Assembly: GCA_015064555.1 (NCBI GenBank)
Contig: SVRZ01000010.1
Span: 1 to 64,000 of the forward strand
Direction: 5' to 3'
Origin: Oscillospiraceae bacterium
Lineage (GTDB): Bacteria; Bacillota; Clostridia; Oscillospirales; CAG-272
Length of the DNA stretch: 64,000 nucleotides
Shown piece after piece: positions 23,870 to 34,316 of the stretch (its first letter is position 1; every line of letters begins with the position of its first letter). Made by a program: the position numbers and the translations under genes. The notes under the pieces were generated by a model. That model did not search any database. It was not told where the DNA came from and was given only the letters and a program-made list of their open reading frames with translations.

Positions 23870-25150
23870 ATGGGAATTATAAAGGCTACTCTCAATGCGA
23901 TAGGCGGTGGCTTTGCCGATCAGTGGCAGGAAGTGCTTGAGGCGAACAATATGAGTGATACCACCGTTTTCACCAAGGGTGTCAAGGTGCGTAAAAACGA
24001 TAAGCGCAATAACAACAAAAGAGGTACCGAGGACGTTATAACGAACGGTTCGATAATCCACGTGTATCCCGGTCAGTTTATGATACTTGTCGATGGCGGA
24101 AAGATAGTTGATTTCACCGCTGAGGAGGGATACTATAAGGTTGATAACGAGGCAGCCCCCTCTATGTTTGCAGGTCAGTTTGGAGATTCGATAAAGGATG
24201 CATTCAGAAGAGTTAAATTCGGAGGCGTTCCTTCCTACTCGCAGAAGGCTTATTTCATAAATCTTCAGGAAATAAAGGGTATAAGATTCGGTACGCGCAC
24301 TCCCGTCAACTATTTTGACAGCTTCTATAATGCCGAGCTTTTCCTTCGCGCTCACGGAACGTATTCGATAAAGATCACAGATCCTATCAAGTTCTACACC
24401 GAGGCTATTCCTAAAAATCAGGATATCGTTGATATATCTGTTATAAATGAGCAGTATCTCGCCGAATTTCTTGAGGCTCTCACCGCAGCGATAAACAGAA
24501 TGTCGGCGGACGGTATTCGTATTTCGCACGTTGCGGGCCGCTCGCGCGAGCTCTCGCAGTATATGGCAAACGAGCTTGACTCGGGCTGGCGCGATATGCG
24601 CGGTATAGAGGTTCAGTCGGTAGGTATAGCAAGCATCTCATATGACGATGAGTCCAAGGAGCTCATAAATATGAGAAACAAGGGTGCTATGCTCTCCGAT
24701 CCTACCGTTCGCGAGGGCTATGTTCAGGGCTCTGTTGCCAGAGGTATCGAGGCGGCAGGCTCGAATTCGGCAGGCGCGGCTAATGCCTTTATGGGTATCG
24801 GGCTTGGTATGAACGGATCCGGCGGATTTATGGGTGCGGCATCCGAAACAAACCGCCGCGGTATGGAGGCTCAGGCAGAGGAGCGCAGAGCTGCTGCCGA
24901 GGAGGCAAAGCGCGCTTCCGGATGGGTATGCTCCTGCGGACAGGAAAACAGCGGTCGCTTCTGCTCCGAGTGCGGTGCAAAGAAGCCCGAAAAGGATAAG
25001 TGGGTATGCTCGTGCGGTAATGAGAATACAGGACGCTTCTGCTCCGAGTGCGGATCTCCCAAGCCCGCAGCAGAGTGGACCTGCTCCTGCGGAGCAGTTA
25101 ATTCCGCATCGGCAAAGTTCTGCTCTGAGTGTGGAAACAAAAAGCAGTAA
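23870..25150 (+). CDS. YdjI-like SPFH/band-7 protein with three C-terminal zinc ribbons
   Basis: 426 residues. Residues 1-290 are the SPFH-like domain of the so-called virion core protein/YdjI family (MGIIKATLNAIGGGFADQW, IIHVYPGQFMILVDGGKI, FAGQFGDSIKDAFRRVKFGG). A Gly/Ala-rich stretch and an Ala/Glu-rich helix (about 300-350) lead to three tandem zinc ribbons of the form WVCSCGxENxGRFCSECG. In Bacillus, YdjI works with membrane proteins YdjG and YdjH and with PspA in envelope-stress defence. The next two genes fit YdjG and YdjH, but pspA is absent here. Confidence 0.87.
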   Translation: MGIIKATLNAIGGGFADQWQEVLEANNMSDTTVFTKGVKVRKNDKRNNNKRGTEDVITNGSIIHVYPGQFMILVDGGKIVDFTAEEGYYKVDNEAAPSMFAGQFGDSIKDAFRRVKFGGVPSYSQKAYFINLQEIKGIRFGTRTPVNYFDSFYNAELFLRAHGTYSIKITDPIKFYTEAIPKNQDIVDISVINEQYLAEFLEALTAAINRMSADGIRISHVAGRSRELSQYMANELDSGWRDMRGIEVQSVGIASISYDDESKELINMRNKGAMLSDPTVREGYVQGSVARGIEAAGSNSAGAANAFMGIGLGMNGSGGFMGAASETNRRGMEAQAEERRAAAEEAKRASGWVCSCGQENSGRFCSECGAKKPEKDKWVCSCGNENTGRFCSECGSPKPAAEWTCSCGAVNSASAKFCSECGNKKQ

Positions 25151-25191
25151 AGAAAACGACAGTTAAGTAATCAATGATAGGGGGACAATAC

Positions 25192-26238
25192 ATGTCAACC
25201 GTAACCTATAAATGTCCTAACTGCGATGCGGGATTGATATTTTCTCCCGATAAGCAGAGGTTTGTCTGCGAATTTTGCATTTCGGATTTTACCGAGGAGG
25301 AGCTGAAGGCAGGCGGTCAGGATAGCCGCGCCGAGGAGGCAGAGCGCGATAACGCCGAGTTCTCAGCCGAGATAAACGAATATAACTGCCCCTCCTGCGG
25401 TGCCGAGATCATAGCCGACGTCAATACGATAGCAGATACCTGCTGCTATTGCCATAATCCGATAGTTATCTCGGAAAAGGCATCGGGTATACTTCGCCCA
25501 TCAAAAATAATTCCGTTTAAATTCGACAAGGCAGAGGCTAAATCTCAGTTCCTCCGCTTTGCAAAAAAGAAGTGGTTTGCCCCCCGCGATTATGCATCGG
25601 AGGCGAATGCCGAGAATATAACCGGTATATATTACCCGTTCTGGGTCACCGATGCCGATACCGAGGCTAATATGGATGCCGATGCGACTAAGGTGCGGAG
25701 CTGGCGCGTAGGCGATTATGCCTACACGGAAACCTCGCGGTACAGTATTCTGCGCGGCGGAGATATCCATTTCGAGGATATAACCACCTCTGCGATAAGC
25801 ACCGAGGATAAGGCTATGCTTGAGGGAATACTTCCGTATCCATCCGATTGTCATATAGATTTTTCCATGCCGTATCTGCAGGGCTTTATTGCGAAGAAGC
25901 GCGACGTTGACCGTGAGTCGCTCACCGGCGAGGTGCGTGACAGAATGCATTCTTATGCCGAAACGCTTCTCAGAGATACCATAAACGGATATACGACCGT
26001 TTCTCCGCGCAATACAGGTATAAGAATAAACAAGAGCCATTGGGAATACACGCTTATGCCCGTATGGCTGCTATCCTATTCGCATAAGAATAAAAAATAC
26101 ACCTATGCGATGAATGGATATACAGGTAAGGTGTACGGTGAGATACCCGTGAGCTTTAAGCGTCTTTCGGCGTTATTCGGAATCGTTTTCGGTGTTGTAT
26201 TAGCTGTGGCAACACTGATCGGATACTTCCTTATGTGA
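25192..26238 (+). CDS. YdjG-like zinc-ribbon membrane protein
   Basis: About 348 residues. Two zinc ribbons lie at the N-terminus (CPNCDAGLIFSPDKQRFVCEFC; then CPSCGAEI with CCYCHNPI about residues 67-95). A central region with FPIxPFKFDKAEAKSQF-like and PFWVTDADTEANMDADATKVRSW-like stretches is typical of the TFIIB-zinc-ribbon/YdjG proteins, and one membrane helix ends the chain (LSALFGIVFGVVLAVATLIGYFLM split near its middle). The ATG at 25192 follows AGGGGGAC and is preferred to one six codons upstream. It lies between the YdjI-like and TPM-like genes and is co-transcribed with both. Confidence 0.83.
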   Translation: MSTVTYKCPNCDAGLIFSPDKQRFVCEFCISDFTEEELKAGGQDSRAEEAERDNAEFSAEINEYNCPSCGAEIIADVNTIADTCCYCHNPIVISEKASGILRPSKIIPFKFDKAEAKSQFLRFAKKKWFAPRDYASEANAENITGIYYPFWVTDADTEANMDADATKVRSWRVGDYAYTETSRYSILRGGDIHFEDITTSAISTEDKAMLEGILPYPSDCHIDFSMPYLQGFIAKKRDVDRESLTGEVRDRMHSYAETLLRDTINGYTTVSPRNTGIRINKSHWEYTLMPVWLLSYSHKNKKYTYAMNGYTGKVYGEIPVSFKRLSALFGIVFGVVLAVATLIGYFLM

Positions 26239-26248
26239 GAGGTGAAAT

Positions 26249-27001
26249 ATGAATAAAAAGATATTAGTACCTCTGTTAATGATAACTTTAGTTTACATAT
26301 TCACTATATTCAGCTTTGGTTATTATTCGTATAACACCATAGAAAATAAGATGATATACGATGAAGATGATCTTATTCCCGAATATTATGAGGCGGAGAT
26401 TTCATCCGCACTTCTTGCTGCCGAGGCTGAGTCCGGCGTCAGCTTCAGGGTATATGCCTACGAAGGATATGAATACTACGATATTCACGATTTTCGTGCA
26501 GAAGGCGGATATGCCATATCCGACCTTGTCCTTCTGGTGATACAGAAGGAGGGCGGTGCATATTATTACTTCCTCGATACGTATGGAACTGCCGATTCTG
26601 CAATTACCGATAACGAGGTGGACCGTATACTCGATACACCTGCGGTGTATGATAATATTAAATCGGGTAATCTTCCTGAGGGTATCATTGCGTTTGCCTC
26701 CGTTGCGAAAAAGGCGGTATCAGGTGCATTGCGCCCGCCATTTATGAGCGTTTTTCTGCCGTGTCTTTGCATTGCGTTTGTCGCGGCGGCAATATCGGCA
26801 TTGTGCGTTGTGCTTTTCTATCGCAGAAAGCTTCATTCGGAGAGCTATCCTTTGTCAAGATATGCATCGCTGAGTCTTAATCTCTCGCGTGATACCTTCT
26901 TGACGAAGAGTGTAACCCGTGTCCGTGTCAATTCCTCGTCCTCGTCCGGAGGCAGAAGCGGCGGAGGCGGCGGTGGCGGCGGCCGCAGGGGAGGCAGATG
27001 A
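26249..27001 (+). CDS. YdjH/TPM-like membrane protein with Gly-rich tail
   Basis: 250 residues: an N-terminal membrane helix (6-27), an outside domain (about 30-170) that resembles the TPM phosphatase-like fold (LLLVIQKEGGAYYYFLDTYG-like strand, DNEVDRILDTPAVYDNI), a second membrane helix (about 175-197), and a cytoplasmic tail ending in Ser- and Gly-runs (SSSSSGGRSGGG...RRGGR). The same ending is common in YgcG/YdjH-type TPM proteins. It starts 10 bases after the YdjG-like stop behind GAGGTGA, and its stop overlaps the next start. Confidence 0.8.
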   Translation: MNKKILVPLLMITLVYIFTIFSFGYYSYNTIENKMIYDEDDLIPEYYEAEISSALLAAEAESGVSFRVYAYEGYEYYDIHDFRAEGGYAISDLVLLVIQKEGGAYYYFLDTYGTADSAITDNEVDRILDTPAVYDNIKSGNLPEGIIAFASVAKKAVSGALRPPFMSVFLPCLCIAFVAAAISALCVVLFYRRKLHSESYPLSRYASLSLNLSRDTFLTKSVTRVRVNSSSSSGGRSGGGGGGGGRRGGR

Positions 27002-28032
27002 TGGAAATCATCAAATTTACTCTTTTTGCCGATTTCCACTACAAGAAGGGTATGTATATATCCCCCGTTTCGGATATGTCCGAGATAATATCATCGGCCG
27101 TTGCAAGCGGTTCGGATTTCGTTCTCCACGCAGGTGATATGTGTAATGATTACAAGGGTTCGCCGGAGCTTATATCGGCATATCTCGGCAACCCCGAGGG
27201 AATGGCTGTATATGGTGTATATGGCAATCACGAGCTGGAAAGCACTGATAACTCTATGAATAGAGTTACTCCGCTTCTTACCAACAGACCTGTTGTATTC
27301 GGTACTGCTGACGGTGAGACAGGAGACGGCTCGGTCGCCTATTATTACTTTGACAAGGGAAAATTCCGTTTCATATGTCTTGATACGAATTACTCTTACT
27401 CGGAAGAGAGAGGAGTATGGGAGCATAATACCGAAAGGAGCTATGGTGCACCAAAGGGAAATCTTTACCCCGATTCGCTCGGTCCCGAGCAGCTTGAATG
27501 GCTTCATTTGGTATTAGATGCCACCCGTGCCGAGAAAAAGCATGCGATATTGGTATCTCACGCGGCATTCGGCGGCGATGCGCCTAAGCTCTCGCCCGAT
27601 GCATCCTCTGTGCGCAGACTTATTGCTTTGGTAAATAAGGAAGCACCGCGCACGGTTATAATGGCTATTAACGGTCATTATCATACTAACCACTTGACCG
27701 TATCTGACGGAGTCGTTTATCTGGATACGAACACCACGCGCAACGGATATTGGAGCTCCAAGGCGGTTCCGCATTATAATGATGAGTGCTTTACATTCGT
27801 TGATTACGATGCCGAGGGCACCGAGCTTTCGAGGATCGAGCGCCCTGTGAATAAGCTTCGTATGAGCGCTAATACCTGGTATTTTGCCAGTCCGCTGTAC
27901 ACGGTTGTGACGATAAGCACGGATGGCGTGATAGCGGTAGATGGGATGGAGGTCGGATGGCTTTTCGGCGTGGATCCGAATCCCGATTTCTTTGCCGATC
28001 CGCGTATAACGGGCGGCGTGTTGAATTTCTGA
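26998..28032 (+). CDS. Calcineurin-like metallophosphoesterase
   Basis: 344 residues. Metal-binding motifs occur in order: [36 protein letters not shown] and INGHYHTNH, so two-metal phosphoesterase chemistry is expected. There is no signal peptide; the protein is probably cytoplasmic. The C-terminal 80 residues form an extra beta-rich part. The substrate is unknown; such proteins act on nucleotides, phospholipids or phosphoproteins. The start codon overlaps the stop of the TPM-like gene (ATGATG), which couples it to the ydj-like operon. Confidence 0.87.
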   Translation: MMEIIKFTLFADFHYKKGMYISPVSDMSEIISSAVASGSDFVLHAGDMCNDYKGSPELISAYLGNPEGMAVYGVYGNHELESTDNSMNRVTPLLTNRPVVFGTADGETGDGSVAYYYFDKGKFRFICLDTNYSYSEERGVWEHNTERSYGAPKGNLYPDSLGPEQLEWLHLVLDATRAEKKHAILVSHAAFGGDAPKLSPDASSVRRLIALVNKEAPRTVIMAINGHYHTNHLTVSDGVVYLDTNTTRNGYWSSKAVPHYNDECFTFVDYDAEGTELSRIERPVNKLRMSANTWYFASPLYTVVTISTDGVIAVDGMEVGWLFGVDPNPDFFADPRITGGVLNF

Positions 28033-28067
28033 TACGAATTTTACATTTTCAAGAAGGAGGAGCGAAT

Positions 28068-30044
28068 ATGAGAGATCGTTCGAGAGCAGAGTTTAAGCTC
28101 GTCAGTGACTTCCTGCCCACAGGTGATCAGCCTGCGGCGATCGAAGCACTGGTACGCGGCATTGAGTGCGGCGAGAGAGCCCAGACGCTGGTAGGCGTAA
28201 CCGGTTCGGGAAAGACCTTTACCATGGCAAACGTGATACAGCAATGCGGCAGACCGACATTGGTTCTTGCTCATAATAAAACACTTGCGGCGCAGCTGTG
28301 CACCGAGTTTCGCGCCTTCTTCCCGGAAAATGCTGTCGAATATTTCGTGTCCTATTACGACTATTATCAGCCTGAGGCATACATTCCCGGCAAGGATATG
28401 TATATAGAAAAGGATGCTATGATAAACGAGGAGATAGATATGCTCCGCCATAGCGCGACCTCAGCACTCTTTGAGAGACGGGACGTTATAATTGTTGCAT
28501 CGGTTTCCTGTATATATTCACTCGGAGATCCTATGGAATACGAGGATCTCCTTGTTTCGGTTCGTCCCGGAATGGAGATGTCACGTGATGAGCTTCTTGC
28601 GAGGCTTGTCAGCATAAGCTATGAAAGAAACGACGTGAACTTTATGAGAAACAAGTTTCGCGTCAGGGGCGATGTTGTTGAAATATTCCCCGCAAATTCA
28701 AAGGAAGCCGCACTCCGTGTTGAGTTTTTCGGTGATGAGATTGACAGAGTGTCGAAGATAAACACGGTGACGGGAGAGGTTATAGAGCGCCTTTCTTATG
28801 CGGCGGTATTCCCTGCGACGCACTATGCCGTGTCGGATGACAAGAGAGAAGCCGCTCTTATGGAAATAGAGCGCGAGATGCATGCCCGTGTCGAGTTTTT
28901 CAAATCTCAGGGCAAGCTTATCGAGGCGCAGCGCATAGAAGAAAGAACCAAATACGATATAGAAATGCTCAGAGAGGTAGGATTCTGCTCGGGCGTTGAA
29001 AATTATTCGAGAATACTTTCGGGCAGACCCGAGGGCTCAACACCGTATACCCTCCTCGATTATCTTCCCGATGATTATATACTCTTTATAGATGAGTCGC
29101 ACGTCACCTTGCCCCAGGTCAGGGGAATGAGCGGCGGTGATTATGCAAGAAAGAAGAATCTTGTCGACTTCGGCTTCCGTCTGCCATCAGCGTTTGATAA
29201 CCGTCCGCTCTTCTTTGATGAATTTCTTGATAAGGTAGGTCAGGTCATCTTCGTCAGCGCAACGCCGGGGGATTATGAAAAGGGTGAAAGCTCAAGCATC
29301 GTTGAGCAGCTTATAAGACCTACGGGGCTTATAGATCCCGAGGTTACCGTCCGCCCGATAGAAGGGCAGATAGACGATCTGATAGGTGAGATCAGGAAGA
29401 CGGTCGCTCAGGGTGAAAAGGCACTCGTAACTACAATGACCACAAAGATGGCAGAGGATCTTACCGAATACCTCGCCACTCATAAGATAAAGGTAAAATA
29501 TATCCACCACCGTGTCGAAACTATTGAGCGTATGCAGATAATACGCGATCTCCGTCTTGGTGAATTTGACGTGCTTATCGGAATCAACCTCCTCAGGGAG
29601 GGCTTGGATATCCCCGAGGTATCGCTGGTGGCGATCCTTGATGCCGATAAGGAGGGCTTCCTCCGAAGCGAGACCTCGCTTATACAGACGATAGGCAGAT
29701 CTGCGCGTAACGTAAACGGTCACGTCATAATGTATGCGGACAGCATCACCCGCTCGATGAAGGGTGCAATAGATGAGACCAACCGCCGCCGTAAGATACA
29801 GATGGAGTATAACGAGGCGAACGGAATAACGCCCGAGAGCGTTAAGAAAAAGGTTATGGATATCATCGAGATCGGAAAGAAGCCCGAGGCTGATACCAAG
29901 ATCTCAAAGAAGCTTAGCTCCCGTGAAAGAGAAAAGCTTATCGAGAAGCTTACTGCGGAAATGCGCGAGGCATCCAGAATGCTCGAGTTTGAAAAGGCTG
30001 CATTTATCCGCGATAGGATCAAGGAACTTAAAATACTGAAATAA
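28068..30044 (+). CDS. uvrB: Excinuclease ABC subunit B
   Basis: 658 residues; the damage-verifying helicase-like subunit of nucleotide excision repair. Walker A GVTGSGKT, the beta-hairpin [10 protein letters not shown] that grips DNA, the DESH helicase motif ([10 protein letters not shown]), GRSARN of motif VI, and the C-terminal UVR motif ([17 protein letters not shown]) that binds UvrC are all present. The open frame begins earlier, inside the phosphoesterase gene, but the ATG after AAGGAGG at 28068 is the start. uvrA follows 17 bases later. Confidence 0.97.
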   Translation: MRDRSRAEFKLVSDFLPTGDQPAAIEALVRGIECGERAQTLVGVTGSGKTFTMANVIQQCGRPTLVLAHNKTLAAQLCTEFRAFFPENAVEYFVSYYDYYQPEAYIPGKDMYIEKDAMINEEIDMLRHSATSALFERRDVIIVASVSCIYSLGDPMEYEDLLVSVRPGMEMSRDELLARLVSISYERNDVNFMRNKFRVRGDVVEIFPANSKEAALRVEFFGDEIDRVSKINTVTGEVIERLSYAAVFPATHYAVSDDKREAALMEIEREMHARVEFFKSQGKLIEAQRIEERTKYDIEMLREVGFCSGVENYSRILSGRPEGSTPYTLLDYLPDDYILFIDESHVTLPQVRGMSGGDYARKKNLVDFGFRLPSAFDNRPLFFDEFLDKVGQVIFVSATPGDYEKGESSSIVEQLIRPTGLIDPEVTVRPIEGQIDDLIGEIRKTVAQGEKALVTTMTTKMAEDLTEYLATHKIKVKYIHHRVETIERMQIIRDLRLGEFDVLIGINLLREGLDIPEVSLVAILDADKEGFLRSETSLIQTIGRSARNVNGHVIMYADSITRSMKGAIDETNRRRKIQMEYNEANGITPESVKKKVMDIIEIGKKPEADTKISKKLSSREREKLIEKLTAEMREASRMLEFEKAAFIRDRIKELKILK

Positions 30045-30061
30045 CAGGAAAAAACACGAAA

Positions 30062-32887
30062 ATGTCAAGAAATATTGTCATTAAAGGCGCAAAAGTTAAT
30101 AATTTGAAGAATATAGACGTTACCATACCGCGAGATAAGCTGGTGGTTCTTACCGGACTTTCCGGAAGCGGAAAATCCTCTCTTGCCTTTGATACTCTAT
30201 ATGCAGAGGGACATAGACGATTTGTAGAAAGTCTCTCGTCCTATGCAAGAATGTTCTTAGGTCAGATGGATAAGCCCGAGGTGGATCTCATTGAGGGGCT
30301 TTCACCGGCGATATCCATAGATCAGAAAACGACCTCGAAGAATCCGCGCTCTACCGTAGGTACTGTAACCGAGATATACGATTATCTCAGGCTTTTATAT
30401 GCAAGAGTCGGAAAGCCTCACTGTCCTGTCTGTCATAAGGAAATAACACAGCAGACGCAGGATCAGATAGTGGATAAGGTAATGGCGTTTCCCGAGGGTG
30501 AGCGCATAATGGTATTGGCTCCCGTAGTAAGAGCACAGAAGGGAATGCACGAAAAGGTGTTTGCCGATGCCCGCAAGAGCGGCTTTGCCAGAGTGCGTGT
30601 GGACGGTATAATGTACGACCTCGATGAGGAGCTTTCGCTTGAGAAGAACCGTAAGCATACCATTGATATCGTTGTTGACCGTCTTGTTGTAAAGCCGGAC
30701 GTTCGTTCGAGGCTCTCCGATTCGGTGGAGAGTGCCCTGAAGGCGACAGGAGGTCTTGTTACCGTAGCGACCGTACCGCGCGAGGGCGAGGGCAAGGAAT
30801 ATGAGTTCTCGCAGAAATACGTCTGTGAGGAGCACGGCATCAGCTTCCCCGAGCTTGAGCCGAGAATGTTCTCATTCAACAACCCGATAGGCGCCTGTCC
30901 TCAATGCTCCGGAATAGGAAATATGCAGTGCATATCGGTAAGAAAGCTTCTGCCTCATAAGCATCTCAGCCTTCGCGGCGGTGCCATCGCGGCGAACGGC
31001 TTCAAGACTATGACAGAGGATTCATGGACGGGACCTCTGGTGGCGGCGGTCGGACGCGATTTCGGCTTTGACCTCGATACACCCATCTCGGAATTTTCCG
31101 AGGAGGCGCTGAACGTGCTTATGTATGGAACGGGCGATGGTAGAAAGTATGACGTTGTCCGTTATTTCGGTGATTCCGCAAAGCGTCAGCTCGCATCCTT
31201 CGACGGCATAGTAAACATAATCGAGAAGCGTATGCGAATGGCGGGCGGCGACTATTATCAGGAATTCGTCGAGGAGATAGATTGTCCCAAGTGTAAGGGA
31301 AGAAGGCTCTCCGACCTTGTCCTTGCGGTCACCGTCGGCGGTCTTAACATAGACGAGCTTTGCCGCCTTTCGGTTGAAAAGGCTATAGAATTCATTTCCT
31401 CGCTTGAATTTACGGACTCCGAGTGGCAGATAGCGAAGGAGGTCATCAAGGAGATCCGCGCGCGCCTCGATTTCCTCAGGCGTGTCGGACTTGAATACCT
31501 CTCTCTTTCGCGCACCGCCGGAACTCTTTCGGGCGGCGAGGCACAGAGAATAAGACTTGCGACTCAGATCGGCTCAGCTCTTACGGGTGTTCTGTACATT
31601 CTGGACGAACCGAGCATCGGACTCCATCAGAGAGATAACGGAAAGCTGATATCTACTTTGAAGAACCTTCGCGACCTCGGAAACAGCGTTATAGTTGTAG
31701 AGCACGATGAGGAAACGATGCGCGATGCCGACTTTATAGTTGATATCGGCCCGGGTGCCGGCATCCACGGCGGCGAGGTCGTTGCCATAGGCACTCCCGA
31801 GGAGGTCGCGGCGTGCACCTCTTCTATAACGGGTGACTATCTTTCGGGAAGGCGCATTATACCTGTACCGAAGGAGCGCAGAGCAGGAAACGGAAAGGTT
31901 CTCCGAATTGTGGGAGCGAGAGAAAATAACCTGAAGAACGTAACCGTAGAGCTTCCGCTCGGCTGCTTCATAGCGGTGACGGGCGTTTCGGGAAGCGGAA
32001 AATCCTCGCTTATAAACGCGATCCTTTACAGGACTCTTGCAAGAGATTTAAATCGCGCCATAACCTATCCCGGTAAGGTAGACAGGATAGAGGGAATGGA
32101 GTCGCTCGATAAGGTAATTTCGATAGACCAGAGCCCGATAGGCAGAACTCCGAGATCAAATCCCGCGACCTATACAGGTCTTTTCACCGATATAAGAAAT
32201 CTATTTGCCAAGACTCGCGATGCAAAGGCACGCGGCTTTGATGCAGGCAGATTCTCCTTCAATATCAAGGGCGGAAGATGCGAGGCGTGCGAGGGTGACG
32301 GAGTCAAATGCATAGAAATGAACTTCCTTCCGGACGTCTACGTCAAGTGTGACGTCTGCCAAGGAAGACGCTATAACAGAGATACCCTTGATATAAAATA
32401 CAAGGGCAAGAGCATCTATGACGTGCTTGAGATGTCTGTAGAGGAGGGACTCACCTTCTTTGACGGTATTCCGCAGATACAAAGAAAGCTGCAGACGCTC
32501 TTTGACGTCGGACTCGGCTATATAAAGATAGGTCAGTCTTCCACCACCCTTTCGGGCGGTGAGGCACAGCGCGTAAAGCTTGCGACCGAGCTTGCAAAGC
32601 GATCAACCGGCAAGACTATCTATATCCTCGATGAGCCGACAACGGGACTCCATACGGATGACGTTGCAAAGCTTATAGGCATACTTCAGCGGCTTGCCGA
32701 TGCGGGCAACACGGTTATAACGATAGAGCACAATCTTGACCTTATCAAAACTGTCGACTATATAATTGACCTCGGTCCCGAGGGCGGCGACGGCGGCGGT
32801 ACAGTAATAGCCGCAGGAACACCCGAAAAGGTTGCGGCATGCGAAAGATCTTACACGGGTAGGTATCTTGTAGATAAACTTAAATAA
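30062..32887 (+). CDS. uvrA: Excinuclease ABC subunit A
   Basis: 941 residues; the DNA-damage sensor that loads UvrB. It has two ABC ATPase halves, each with Walker A ([18 protein letters not shown]) and signature (LSGGEAQR in both), and zinc modules CPVCHKE and [11 protein letters not shown]...CDVCQG. Length and order are normal. The ribosome site is weak (CAGGAAAAAAC), so coupling to uvrB may matter. Co-transcription of uvrB and uvrA is a common bacterial order; nrdG and dut follow. Confidence 0.97.
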   Translation: MSRNIVIKGAKVNNLKNIDVTIPRDKLVVLTGLSGSGKSSLAFDTLYAEGHRRFVESLSSYARMFLGQMDKPEVDLIEGLSPAISIDQKTTSKNPRSTVGTVTEIYDYLRLLYARVGKPHCPVCHKEITQQTQDQIVDKVMAFPEGERIMVLAPVVRAQKGMHEKVFADARKSGFARVRVDGIMYDLDEELSLEKNRKHTIDIVVDRLVVKPDVRSRLSDSVESALKATGGLVTVATVPREGEGKEYEFSQKYVCEEHGISFPELEPRMFSFNNPIGACPQCSGIGNMQCISVRKLLPHKHLSLRGGAIAANGFKTMTEDSWTGPLVAAVGRDFGFDLDTPISEFSEEALNVLMYGTGDGRKYDVVRYFGDSAKRQLASFDGIVNIIEKRMRMAGGDYYQEFVEEIDCPKCKGRRLSDLVLAVTVGGLNIDELCRLSVEKAIEFISSLEFTDSEWQIAKEVIKEIRARLDFLRRVGLEYLSLSRTAGTLSGGEAQRIRLATQIGSALTGVLYILDEPSIGLHQRDNGKLISTLKNLRDLGNSVIVVEHDEETMRDADFIVDIGPGAGIHGGEVVAIGTPEEVAACTSSITGDYLSGRRIIPVPKERRAGNGKVLRIVGARENNLKNVTVELPLGCFIAVTGVSGSGKSSLINAILYRTLARDLNRAITYPGKVDRIEGMESLDKVISIDQSPIGRTPRSNPATYTGLFTDIRNLFAKTRDAKARGFDAGRFSFNIKGGRCEACEGDGVKCIEMNFLPDVYVKCDVCQGRRYNRDTLDIKYKGKSIYDVLEMSVEEGLTFFDGIPQIQRKLQTLFDVGLGYIKIGQSSTTLSGGEAQRVKLATELAKRSTGKTIYILDEPTTGLHTDDVAKLIGILQRLADAGNTVITIEHNLDLIKTVDYIIDLGPEGGDGGGTVIAAGTPEKVAACERSYTGRYLVDKLK

Positions 32888-32898
32888 AGGTGAATTTG

Positions 32899-33459
32899 AT
32901 GTATTACGGTGCAATAAAGAAAAACGATATAGCAAACGGAGAGGGAATACGAACCTCCCTCTTCGTTTCCGGCTGCCGAAACAGGTGCAAGAATTGCTTC
33001 AACCCCGAGACCTGGAGCTTCACCTACGGTGAGGAATTCACGCGCGGTGTGGCAGAGGAGATATTCGCGAGTGTCGATTATCCGTTTATAAACGGTATAA
33101 CCGTCCTCGGCGGTGAGCCTATGGAGCCGGAGAATCAGAAGGAGCTTTTGCCCTTCTTGCGCGAATTCAAGGAAAAATTCCCGAAAAAGACGGTATGGCT
33201 CTATACAGGTAATCTCTATGAGGAGCTTACTGCCGGAGTAGGCAAATTTCCTAAGTGTATTGAGGAAACAGAGGAGCTTCTTTCTCTTGTCGATATCCTT
33301 GTGGACGGAAGATTCGAGGAAGAAAAGAAGAGCCTCGGTATAATATTCCGCGGCTCGACCAATCAGCGAATTATAGATATGAATAAAACCAGAGAGCAGG
33401 GAAGTATCGTTATCTGGGACGGCTGTAAGAACGATAAACACTACGAAAAGAGAACTTAA
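32899..33459 (+). CDS. nrdG: Anaerobic ribonucleotide reductase activating protein (radical SAM)
   Basis: About 186 residues. The iron-sulfur cluster motif is CRNRCKNC (C-x3-C-x2-C), followed by the NrdG-like NPETWSFTYGEEF and the SAM-binding GGEPM. The enzyme makes the glycyl radical on NrdD for dNTP synthesis without oxygen. The ATG at 32899 follows AAAGGTGA and is preferred to a GTG three codons earlier. NrdD itself is not in the window. Placement after uvrBA and before dut groups it with nucleotide and repair functions. Confidence 0.92.
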   Translation: MYYGAIKKNDIANGEGIRTSLFVSGCRNRCKNCFNPETWSFTYGEEFTRGVAEEIFASVDYPFINGITVLGGEPMEPENQKELLPFLREFKEKFPKKTVWLYTGNLYEELTAGVGKFPKCIEETEELLSLVDILVDGRFEEEKKSLGIIFRGSTNQRIIDMNKTREQGSIVIWDGCKNDKHYEKRT

Positions 33460-33502
33460 GTTTACAAATATCCACTTAAACTCAAAAGGAGCGGACCATA
33501 AA

Positions 33503-33943
33503 ATGGCACTTATAAAAGTAAAGAAGCTTGATGAAAAAGCAATAATACCTACATACGGAACCGAATTTTCCGCAGGTGCAGATCTGTATGCACTTCCCGG
33601 AGAAAAGATAGTGATAGAGCCGCATCGGACGGTGATGGTACATACCGGTCTTTCGATGGAGATCCCCGAAGGCTATGCAGGGCTTATCTTCGCGCGCAGC
33701 GGACTTGCCTCGAAGCGAGGCCTCGCCCCTGCAAACAAGGTCGGCGTTGTCGATCCCGACTACCGCGGCGAATTTATGGTTGCTCTCCATAATCATACCG
33801 ACGAGGCAAAGGAGATCGAGGGCGGCGAGCGCATAGCTCAGCTTGTTATCGTACCCTTCCTCACCGCCGAGTTCACCGAGGCAGACGAGCTTGCCGATAC
33901 CACTCGCGGCGCAGGCGGCTTCGGCTCTACAGGCACAAAATAA
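33503..33943 (+). CDS. dut: dUTP diphosphatase
   Basis: 146 residues; cleaves dUTP to dUMP, keeping uracil out of DNA. The trimeric dUTPase motifs are visible: AGADLYAL, ARSGLASKRGL, NKVGVVDPDYRGEF, ERIAQLVI and the C-terminal RGAGGFGSTG that closes on the substrate. It starts behind AAAAGGAG, 43 bases after nrdG. Confidence 0.95.
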   Translation: MALIKVKKLDEKAIIPTYGTEFSAGADLYALPGEKIVIEPHRTVMVHTGLSMEIPEGYAGLIFARSGLASKRGLAPANKVGVVDPDYRGEFMVALHNHTDEAKEIEGGERIAQLVIVPFLTAEFTEADELADTTRGAGGFGSTGTK

Positions 33944-34064
33944 TCACACGGGTACCCCTTATTTTACCGAGCACAAGCCCGGCATTTACCAAAAGTACAT
34001 TGTCGCAAACCAACTTCTTATTGAGCATTTACCTCAACGTTTATTATAAAACCCATTAAGAAAA

Positions 34065-34112
34065 CAGCAGACCGCAAGGCTTGTAAAACTCGCCTTGTGT
34101 CTGCTGCTTTTG
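34065..34112 (+). terminator. Terminator after dut
   Basis: CAGCAGACCGCAAGGC pairs with GCCTTGTGTCTGCTG with one mismatch, followed by CTTTTGTTTTTT. It closes the uvrBA-nrdG-dut run. Confidence 0.85.
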
Positions 34113-34125
34113 TTTTTTACTCTGA

Positions 34126-34187
34126 CTATTGATAAAGAGCCTTTTTTGTTTTTTCCCCAACTATTGATAAAGAGCGTTTTTTAAATC
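34126..34187. repeat. Two-copy direct repeat downstream of the giant LRR gene
   Basis: The motif CTATTGATAAAGAGC followed by a T-run occurs twice, about 36 bases apart (near 34127 and 34163), with similar T-rich filler. It lies in the 373-base gap between dut and the giant gene. The rest of that gap, 34188-34316, holds no gene that I can see. Confidence 0.6.
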
Positions 34188-34316
34188 TTCTCTTCCGTTT
34201 TTTGAGATTTCTCAGCTCCCATCATCGTAGTCGCATAAAATACAAAAAATATCTCTTCCGCCGTAAGGCAAAGCTACCTCTGAAGAAGCAACTTCACCTT
34301 ACCTAAATAAAGTTTA

